Position numbers and translations under genes: made by a program. A DNA stretch of 64,000 bases from a virus, in the IMG/VR virus record IMGVR_UViG_3300020391_000005, positions 20,833 through 84,832 of that record. One strand, given 5' to 3'. The notes beneath the pieces are model-generated. The model worked only from the letters and a program-made list of their open reading frames with translations, ran no database searches and had not been told where the DNA came from. Positions 56,311 to 62,616 of the stretch are shown piece after piece (within the stretch, counting starts at the first letter, position 1; each line of letters starts with the position of its first letter).

Positions 56311-57164
56311 AAACAGTATTAGGAATAGGAACAGCAGGTTCCAACATAGTGAAACAATTTTCAAAGTATAAAATGTATAAAATTTATACTGTTTGCGCCG
56401 AAAATACTAAAACAACAAAATACAATTTCAAAATACCAGAACTTGACGGTCCAGAAGAGTACGAAATTATGGATACGAAAAAATTAGAAAAATGGCTTTC
56501 TACAATCGATAGAAATTGCACTGTTTTTTTGTGCGGAGCTTCAAATTCTTCAGGTCTAACTTTGAAAGCATTGCACTCTCTCTACAAAAAAGGTGTTAAA
56601 TTAGATATTGTATACTTTATGCCAGAGATAGAAGTGTTATCAGAAGAAAAAACATTGAATGAAAGAGCAGTTAGAAATATATTACAAAATTATGCAAGAA
56701 GTGGCTTATTTGAAAAAATATGTCTTGTATCCAATCTTAATTTAGAGCATCTAGTTGGCTCAGCCAGTGTATATGATTATTACGAAAAAATAAATAATGT
56801 TTTTACAAGTACATATTATATGTTGGATGTGTTTAAAAATACAAAACCGATTACATCTACATTTAAGAGGCCGAAAGAATCATGCCGAATAACAACAATT
56901 GGAATATCTTCCTTAGATGAAGAAGATAAATTATTTTTTCCTTTTAAGCAAGAAGTCGATGTAGTATACTACTACGGTATTGAAGAAGAAAAATTAAAAA
57001 CAGAGGAAAATTTGTTTAGAACAATTACAAACAGAGTAAAATCAAAAATCACAGAAGAAAAAAAAGTCTCATTTGGGATCTATCCAACACAATACGAAAA
57101 CGATTATATCTATGCAGAGTACTTTTCTCCAAAAATACAAGAAATAATTGTTGACTCAGAATAA
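56307..57164 (+). CDS. FtsZ/tubulin-like GTP-binding protein (candidate)
   Basis: 285 residues from a TTG (AAGGAAA upstream; overlaps the polymerase stop). N-terminal TVLGIGTAGSNIVKQF matches the G-x-G-x-x-G nucleotide loop of FtsZ/TubZ. A strand and Gly/Ser loop CGASNSSGLTLKAL (76-89) sits where the tubulin G-box (GGGTGSG) lies, though degenerate. NERAVRNILQNYARSGLFEK, then ICLVSNLNLEHLVG and a long helix (INNVFTSTYYMLDVF), follow the FtsZ order, and a second beta-rich domain ends the chain. Phage tubulins (PhuZ) centre and transport DNA or capsids. A Rossmann-type protein of other function is the main alternative. Confidence 0.45.
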   Translation: MKTVLGIGTAGSNIVKQFSKYKMYKIYTVCAENTKTTKYNFKIPELDGPEEYEIMDTKKLEKWLSTIDRNCTVFLCGASNSSGLTLKALHSLYKKGVKLDIVYFMPEIEVLSEEKTLNERAVRNILQNYARSGLFEKICLVSNLNLEHLVGSASVYDYYEKINNVFTSTYYMLDVFKNTKPITSTFKRPKESCRITTIGISSLDEEDKLFFPFKQEVDVVYYYGIEEEKLKTEENLFRTITNRVKSKITEEKKVSFGIYPTQYENDYIYAEYFSPKIQEIIVDSE

Positions 57165-57179
57165 AAAATAAGATATTAT
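57151..57179 (+). promoter_or_regulatory. Sigma-70-like promoter for SSB
   Basis: TTGACT (57151-57156), a 17-bp spacer, TATTAT (57174-57179): 5/6 matches at both boxes. It overlaps the 3' end of the FtsZ-like gene and would start a transcript carrying the SSB leader hairpin. Confidence 0.65.
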
Positions 57180-57189
57180 ATAAAGAGTT

Positions 57190-57209
57190 GGTCAGGATAT
57201 TTGCTGACC
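57190..57209 (+). promoter_or_regulatory. SSB leader hairpin, candidate translational operator
   Basis: GGTCAG (57190-57195), an 8-nt loop and CTGACC (57204-57209), followed by an A-rich unstructured stretch up to AGGAGG. T4 gp32 represses its own mRNA by binding a pseudoknot and adjacent unstructured RNA; the same layout suggests autoregulation. Confidence 0.5.
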
Positions 57210-57263
57210 TGCTATAGCCAAGAGTGTGCAAAAAAAACAACAAACCAATAGGAGGTATTAAAA

Positions 57264-58016
57264 ATGGCACTTAATTTAGACGCAATGAAAGCGAAGTTAG
57301 ATAAACTTAACGGAAAAGGTGACGGAGGAAAAAAGAACTTTTGGAGACCCGAGGACGGTGAAAGTAATATTCGTATTGTTTCCACGCCAGACGGCGATCC
57401 GTTCAAGGAAAAGTTTTTCCACTATGGAATCGGTGGACAATCCTTTTTGTGTCCCAAAAGAAATTTCGGAGATGATTGCCCAGCCTGCAACTTTGCAAAT
57501 AAACTTTGGAACGAGGGCACTGAAGAAAGTAAAAGGCAAGCAAAAGAAATGTTTGCAAAGCAAAGATTCTTTTCTCCTGTTCTCGTTCGTGGAGAAGAGT
57601 CTGAAGGTATTAGAGTATGGGGTTATGGCAAAATGGCCTATGAAAAACTTCTTACAATTGTACTTGACCCTGACTATGGAGACATTACAGATCCGGAAAC
57701 TGGAAATGATCTTAAATTAATGTACGGTAAGTTACCAGGTGCAAGTTTCCCGAGGACAGATATTAGACCTCGCCCAAGAAAAACTGTCCTTTGTGATGAG
57801 GCTGTTGGCGGCGATGATCGCTGCGCAGAATTACTTGAAACCATCCCAAATTTTGATGAGATTTTTGAGAGAAAAACAACAGAGGAAGTTCAGTCAATCA
57901 TGGATCAACACCTAGCCGGTGATTCTGGGAGACCAGAGGTCGAAAAGTTTGGTACAAGTTCAGACAACACGTCTGATTCAGTAGAAGCCGCTTTTAATGA
58001 TTTGTTGAATCAATAG
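57264..58016 (+). CDS. Single-stranded DNA-binding protein (gp32-like)
   Basis: 250 residues after AGGAGG. Basic N-terminus (cooperativity region), then KKNFWRPEDGESNIRIV, zinc-type residues FLCPKRNFGDDCPACNFANK, and an acidic, Ser/Asp C-terminal tail (DNTSDSVEAAFNDLLNQ) that normally recruits replication proteins. It coats single strands during replication and recombination and sits directly before uvsX, 10 bp apart. Confidence 0.88.
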   Translation: MALNLDAMKAKLDKLNGKGDGGKKNFWRPEDGESNIRIVSTPDGDPFKEKFFHYGIGGQSFLCPKRNFGDDCPACNFANKLWNEGTEESKRQAKEMFAKQRFFSPVLVRGEESEGIRVWGYGKMAYEKLLTIVLDPDYGDITDPETGNDLKLMYGKLPGASFPRTDIRPRPRKTVLCDEAVGGDDRCAELLETIPNFDEIFERKTTEEVQSIMDQHLAGDSGRPEVEKFGTSSDNTSDSVEAAFNDLLNQ

Positions 58017-58026
58017 GTAAATAACA

Positions 58027-59148
58027 ATGGCAAAAATTTCAAAATTAAAAAAAGGTGCCCTAGATATAGCATCTATTAGGGGCATTATAAATAAAAAAGC
58101 AGGGAGAGAAGTAGCACACTCTCTACAAGACAATAACCCAACACAAGTTAATGAGTGGATTCCTACTGGTTCGAGATGGTTAGATTCAATTGTTTGCAAA
58201 GGTAAATTAGCCGGCATTCCAGTTGGTAAAATTTCAGAAATTGCAGGATTAGAAGCTACAGGTAAATCTTTTATGGCTGCTAAAGTTGCAGCTAACGCAC
58301 AGGCAATGGGGGTAGACGTGGTTTATTTTGATTCCGAATCGGCTATTGACCCATCTTTTCTTGACCGCGCTGGTTGCGATCTTGAAAAATTAATGTATGT
58401 TCAGGCAGAGTCTGTAGAATTCGTGCTTGAAACAATTGAAGAATTATTATCAACTGGCAATAAATGGTTATTTATTTGGGATTCCCTAGCGTTAACCCCT
58501 TCAATCTCAGATATTGAAGGAGATTTTAACCCTCAATCTTCTATGGCAGTAAAACCTCGCATCTTAGCTAAAGGTTTGTCAAAATTAACTATACCAATTG
58601 CTGATGCTGATGCAACGCTCTTAGTTCTAAATCAGTTAAAAACTAATCTGGGTGCTCGAACTCCAGCGCAAGCCATGACAACACCATATGTAACTCCTGG
58701 TGGTAAAGCGCTTCCATATGCTTACTCTCTACGTATTTGGCTAACTGCAAGAAAAGCAAAAGCCAGCTTTATTTTAGACGATAATGGTTATCGAATTGGA
58801 TCAGAAGTAAAAGTAAAGCTAGAAAAATCTAGATTTGGTACCGCAGGTAGAACTTGTAATTTTAAAATACTGTGGGGTGATGAGTCTGTTGGGGTGCAAG
58901 ATGAAGAAAGTTGGTTTGACGCTATTCAAATTTCTGAAAGACTCAAACAATCTGGAGCTTGGTTTTCAATCGTTCACAAAGATGGCACTGAAACAAAATT
59001 TCAAAGAAAACAGTGGTTAGACAAACTATGTGATGATAAATTTAGAGATACTGTATTGACTATTATGGATGAAGATGTAATTATGAAATTCAGCAATAGA
59101 GAAGGAAATGCAGCAGATTTCTATGATGATGAGGAAAACAAAGAATAA
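58027..59148 (+). CDS. uvsX: UvsX/RecA-like recombinase
   Basis: 373 residues. Walker A GLEATGKS (74-81), a FDSESAIDPSFLDRAG stretch, Walker B LFIWDSLALTP, and loop region VLNQLKTNLGARTPAQAMTT followed by TPGGKALPYAYS are those of T4 UvsX. It forms filaments on ssDNA and drives strand invasion for recombination-dependent replication, with the SSB upstream and the SbcDC-type nuclease at 21192. It ends exactly where the minus-strand gene ends. Confidence 0.93.
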   Translation: MAKISKLKKGALDIASIRGIINKKAGREVAHSLQDNNPTQVNEWIPTGSRWLDSIVCKGKLAGIPVGKISEIAGLEATGKSFMAAKVAANAQAMGVDVVYFDSESAIDPSFLDRAGCDLEKLMYVQAESVEFVLETIEELLSTGNKWLFIWDSLALTPSISDIEGDFNPQSSMAVKPRILAKGLSKLTIPIADADATLLVLNQLKTNLGARTPAQAMTTPYVTPGGKALPYAYSLRIWLTARKAKASFILDDNGYRIGSEVKVKLEKSRFGTAGRTCNFKILWGDESVGVQDEESWFDAIQISERLKQSGAWFSIVHKDGTETKFQRKQWLDKLCDDKFRDTVLTIMDEDVIMKFSNREGNAADFYDDEENKE

Positions 59149-59913
59149 TTAAGAAATTGACCCATCTTTGATTGGAATAGCAATTTTTATAGGATACCCT
59201 TCATACCCAGATGCCTGCCTATATGGAGCAAGTCTTCTAACAGCACTGTAAACACTATCGTCCATTAGCTTGCCAAGATCATCTTTTAAAGACTTTAAAT
59301 TATTTTTTCGGTTAGCGTCGTTAAAATCATAATGGTCTATAAAAACAAACATATTTCCAGCCCTTTGGACAGTTGCAGCACCCAAAAATCTAGAAAGTGA
59401 ATTGAATATTTCAGGTTCAAATACTCCAGTTTTTTGACTGAGTGGTGTTTCTCCTCTTGCTTTCATTTTGGCAAGTTCTCTACGTGAATATTGTTTATAG
59501 TCTTTGCCTAACTGTTGTTTGGATAGATTTCTCCAAACTTGATAGGTGATTGTTCTTTTTCTTCGGGTTCTGTGAGCCCCTAAATATAGAGCAGTTTTTC
59601 TAAGTGCTTCAATCTCTTTTGATGAAAGAAAACTAGCCTGTAAAGTGCTTTCATTTCCAGCTAAAAATCTTGCAAATCCTCTCATATGAATTGGGCCTGG
59701 AGCTTTTATAAAATCCATAAGGCCATCAATAGCATCTTTAGCGCTACCAACTACTCCGGTCATTGCACCACCAAATTTACCAAGAACGTTTCCTATGGCA
59801 TCTCCTGCTTTATCGAGAAATCCTTTTTTATCGTCAGAAGTTTCCTCATTCAATAATTTTTGTTCTCTTTCAAATTTTCTCCAGTTTTCCATGATTTTTT
59901 TCATTTTTGACAT
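59149..59913 (-). CDS. Minus-strand protein with MKKIMENWRKF tag (paralogue A)
   Basis: 254 residues. The N-terminus MSKMKKIMENWRKFEREQK, then LLNEE, and the FLDKAGDAIGNVLGKFGGA segment match the neighbouring 60032-60982 product; so do PIHMRGFARFLAG, SSKEIEALRKTALYLG and RRLAPYRQASGYEGYPIKI. A D-x-Y-D-F motif (IDHYDFNDANR) near residue 195 is shared. The short tag could direct it into the capsid (compare the T4 capsid-targeting sequence; L-N-E is a possible gp21 site). An internal or ejected protein is a hypothesis. It abuts uvsX tail-to-tail with no gap. Confidence 0.6.
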   Translation of the reverse strand: MSKMKKIMENWRKFEREQKLLNEETSDDKKGFLDKAGDAIGNVLGKFGGAMTGVVGSAKDAIDGLMDFIKAPGPIHMRGFARFLAGNESTLQASFLSSKEIEALRKTALYLGAHRTRRKRTITYQVWRNLSKQQLGKDYKQYSRRELAKMKARGETPLSQKTGVFEPEIFNSLSRFLGAATVQRAGNMFVFIDHYDFNDANRKNNLKSLKDDLGKLMDDSVYSAVRRLAPYRQASGYEGYPIKIAIPIKDGSIS

Positions 59914-59958
59914 AGTAAGGTCCTTGTTTTAAAAACACCACCAAAGTAATGGCACAAA

Positions 59959-59966
59959 ATAAATAG
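59959..59966 (-). promoter_or_regulatory. CTATTTAT element on minus strand
   Basis: Reading the minus strand, CTATTTAT (context TACTATTTATTTTG) lies 53 nt before the start of the 59913 gene. The element follows the gene's strand, as in the plus-strand cases. Confidence 0.5.
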
Positions 59967-60031
59967 TATAAAAGTATCCAAAATCGAAACAATATTTATA
60001 TACTTAGGTAAACTGGGAGTATAAAAATAGA

Positions 60032-60982
60032 TTAAGGAGTTGTTGCATAACTAGCGTTATTTTTTTGATAGCCCGAGGATATTTGAAAATCTTTTTGCTG
60101 ACTATCAAGCGCGGCTAATGAATTTGTAGTAGCATCACTTAATTTAAAGGTTATTTGAACTTTAAACCCTTTGTAACCAGTCGCGGTCTGTCTATATGGA
60201 GCCATTCTTCTTATCGCTTGGTACATATCATCACCTCCATGCATTGATGGAGTCAGTGCGTTCTTAATATCAAACCAAAGTTCATCAAAATTTTCTTTAG
60301 CTTTAGCATTATTGAAGTCATAAAAATCTGAAATTGTTACATTTCCCGATCTATCGACGGTATATCTGGCATTCCCTAAAAATCTTTGAAATGAATTAAA
60401 AACCTCGCTTGAAAAGATACTTTTTTTCTGTGGAATGTTCATAGTCTTCCTTTTCCGATCTTTTTTTCTTTTTAATCTGGAATATACTTTAAATCCCTCT
60501 GGGTCATTTCTTCTAGAAAGATTCATCCAATGTCCATATGATATTCTTTTTGAGCCACCTAATCTAAGTCTTGAATCAACTTTTTTTGCATTGAACGCCT
60601 TAAATTCTTTGCTTGTTAAGCCCTCTACAGAGCCCAGCATTATTACAGATCTTTCTAAGGCTTCAATTTCTCTTTTTGTAAGATTTTTTTCTGTAAAAAC
60701 TGTTTCAGACCCCAGTAGAAATTTAGCAAAAGCCCTCATGTGTACTGGCATTTTAAAATCTAATGCTTTTTTTTCGATTTGTTTTAGAATTTTATCTTTT
60801 GTGCCAATGAGAGCAGCTTCAGAACTTTTGGCCAAAGTTGTTTCTGCTTCTCCGTACCCACCTAGTAATTTACCTAAAAAGTCGCCGGCTTTATCTAAAA
60901 AAGATTTTTCTTCCTTTTCTGTAATTAAATTAGAAGATTTAAAGCCTCTCCAGTTTTCCATAATTTTTTTCATTTCTGACAT
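60032..60982 (-). CDS. Minus-strand protein with MKKIMENWRGF tag (paralogue B)
   Basis: 316 residues, a paralogue of the downstream minus-strand gene: MSEMKKIMENWRGF, FLDKAGDFLGKLLGGYGEA, PVHMRAFAKFLLGSE, KREIEALERSVIMLG, VFNSFQRFLGNARY, SDFYDFNN, and IRRMAPYRQTATGYKGF. It has extra residues in the middle and a polar C-terminal tail. With its partner it is the only minus-strand gene pair in the window. The tag plus L/I-x-E-type sites (NLITE) suggest a packaged internal protein; function unknown. Confidence 0.6.
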   Translation of the reverse strand: MSEMKKIMENWRGFKSSNLITEKEEKSFLDKAGDFLGKLLGGYGEAETTLAKSSEAALIGTKDKILKQIEKKALDFKMPVHMRAFAKFLLGSETVFTEKNLTKREIEALERSVIMLGSVEGLTSKEFKAFNAKKVDSRLRLGGSKRISYGHWMNLSRRNDPEGFKVYSRLKRKKDRKRKTMNIPQKKSIFSSEVFNSFQRFLGNARYTVDRSGNVTISDFYDFNNAKAKENFDELWFDIKNALTPSMHGGDDMYQAIRRMAPYRQTATGYKGFKVQITFKLSDATTNSLAALDSQQKDFQISSGYQKNNASYATTP

Positions 60983-61030
60983 AATAAAAGCCTTGCTTTT
61001 TCACTAATCTAGTGGTAATATAGTTATATA

Positions 61031-61038
61031 GTAAATAG
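61031..61038 (-). promoter_or_regulatory. CTATTTAC element on minus strand
   Basis: CTATTTAC on the minus strand, 56 nt before the start of the 60982 gene, within the 72-bp divergent region shared with the lipoprotein gene. Confidence 0.45.
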
Positions 61039-61054
61039 AAAAAAAGAGGCAAAA

Positions 61055-61612
61055 ATGAAAAAAACATTTATTATTTTACTTTTAGCAATCACTCCAATAT
61101 TATTTATGATGGGGTGTAACAAGGAAATTAGCAGCTATGTAAATCATCTAACCTACAAAGAAAAACTTAACCCAGTTGAGAAAATGTTTGTCTATACCTC
61201 GTTTAACTCTATGTGGGTAATAGGATATCCTTTATTTCCAGAAGCTGCAGAAATACTGAAGCACTATTTGCATGGCGATGGTACAGAAAAGGTTATTTCA
61301 AATTCTTATATAAAAACGAGTCCCTTCATAAAAAATCTAATAAAAGAGAAAGGTGTAGGAACTCATGTGATACGATTTAAACAACACAGAGACTGGAGGC
61401 TGTCATATGCCTTAAACCCCTTTCGTTTGCAAGTTAAAGAAGATGGAGAAGTAAACATTTATCAATGGATTCATTTTCCAGAAAATAAGAAGATAGCAGT
61501 TAGATTAAATATTTTTGGCAGAGAACTAAGAGTAAACGATGCTTTAATACACAAACTTAACCCAAAGGCTTTTATGTTGAAAGTCGAACCGTGGAATCAT
61601 AAAAAAGGCTAA
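61055..61612 (+). CDS. Phage-encoded lipoprotein
   Basis: 185 residues with an AAAGAGG ribosome site. The N-terminus MKKTFIILLLAITPILFMMG followed by C21 is a lipoprotein signal with a lipobox-like LFMMGC. The mature part is mixed alpha/beta (VEKMFVYTSFNSMWVIGYPL, VIRFKQHRDWRLSYALNPF). It would be lipid-anchored in the host envelope. Surface exclusion of other phages or a lysis role are both possible; no homologue is recognised. It is divergent from the minus-strand pair and 4 bp before the nuclease gene. Confidence 0.6.
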   Translation: MKKTFIILLLAITPILFMMGCNKEISSYVNHLTYKEKLNPVEKMFVYTSFNSMWVIGYPLFPEAAEILKHYLHGDGTEKVISNSYIKTSPFIKNLIKEKGVGTHVIRFKQHRDWRLSYALNPFRLQVKEDGEVNIYQWIHFPENKKIAVRLNIFGRELRVNDALIHKLNPKAFMLKVEPWNHKKG

Positions 61613-61616
61613 AACA

Positions 61617-62579
61617 ATGAAAAGACTAATGATAGTAGACGCATATAATCAGTTTATCCGTGGATATATAGTAGACCCTAGTAAGAACCCAAATGGCTCT
61701 CCTATAGGCGGTATTCGTACCTTTATCAATATTTTTAATAAGCTAACAAGAGAGGTCAAACCAGACCTTCTTGTTCTTGTGTGGGATGGCAAAGGTGGAA
61801 GCAAGAAGCGTAGAGCCATGAACAAATCTTACAAGGGCGGTCGTAAACCACCCAGAACTAACTGGTCGCAGGTTGGAATGGCCGACGAGGAGATCATGGA
61901 CAATAAAGTGTGGCAGCAGATGAGGGTTATTGAATACTTTAATCAAACACCTGTCATTCAGTTCATGGAGCCCCTAGTAGAGGCAGATGACGTTATCTCT
62001 TATGTTAAAAACAGTCCGATTTTTAATGAATGGCAAAAAGTGATTGTATCAGCAGATAAAGATTTCATTCAACTTCTTGATGATAAGACAGTCTTGCATA
62101 GACCTATTCAAAAAGAGTACCTGAATAAAAACAGTGTCGTTGATAAATTTGGTATTCACCCCACTAACTTTGCCCTAGCCAGAGCAATCGTTGGAGATTC
62201 TTCCGACAACCTACCTGGTGTACCCAGAGTTGGCATGGAAACTGTTGCAAAACGATTTTCTTTTCTCAAAGAAGAAAATACATACTACTTATCTGATGTT
62301 ATAACTGAATGTGAAAAGCCAGACAATAAGCAAAAAGTATATACAAATATTTTAGATAATAAGGAGTTAATAGAAAATAATTATGATATTATGCAGTTAT
62401 CTTCGCCCATGCTATCTATTCAAGCCAAACAAGGGATTGACGATACGTTTGAGCAATATAAGCCCCACTACAATCAGACGGAAATAAGAAAACTAATGCT
62501 TCAGGACGGAGTACTTACTGTGACAACCACAGATCTGGAACAAAGATTTAATAATATTATCACTTCCTTTTCTGGATGA
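61617..62579 (+). CDS. 5'-3' exonuclease / RNase H (T4 Rnh, FEN family)
   Basis: 320 residues, T4 RNase H being 305. Metal-binding acids in family order: D8 (MIVDAYNQF), D57 (LVWDGKGG), E122/D124/D125 (VEADDVIS), D147/D149 (VSADKDFIQLL), D194/D197 (VGDSSDNLPGV). The helix-hairpin-helix following GVPRVGMETV binds duplex DNA. It removes RNA primers and flaps during lagging-strand synthesis and is the partner of the primase and helicase here. Confidence 0.9.
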   Translation: MKRLMIVDAYNQFIRGYIVDPSKNPNGSPIGGIRTFINIFNKLTREVKPDLLVLVWDGKGGSKKRRAMNKSYKGGRKPPRTNWSQVGMADEEIMDNKVWQQMRVIEYFNQTPVIQFMEPLVEADDVISYVKNSPIFNEWQKVIVSADKDFIQLLDDKTVLHRPIQKEYLNKNSVVDKFGIHPTNFALARAIVGDSSDNLPGVPRVGMETVAKRFSFLKEENTYYLSDVITECEKPDNKQKVYTNILDNKELIENNYDIMQLSSPMLSIQAKQGIDDTFEQYKPHYNQTEIRKLMLQDGVLTVTTTDLEQRFNNIITSFSG

Positions 62580-62616
62580 TTTGTGATATAGTCATATAAA
62601 TATAAAAGGAACTTTA

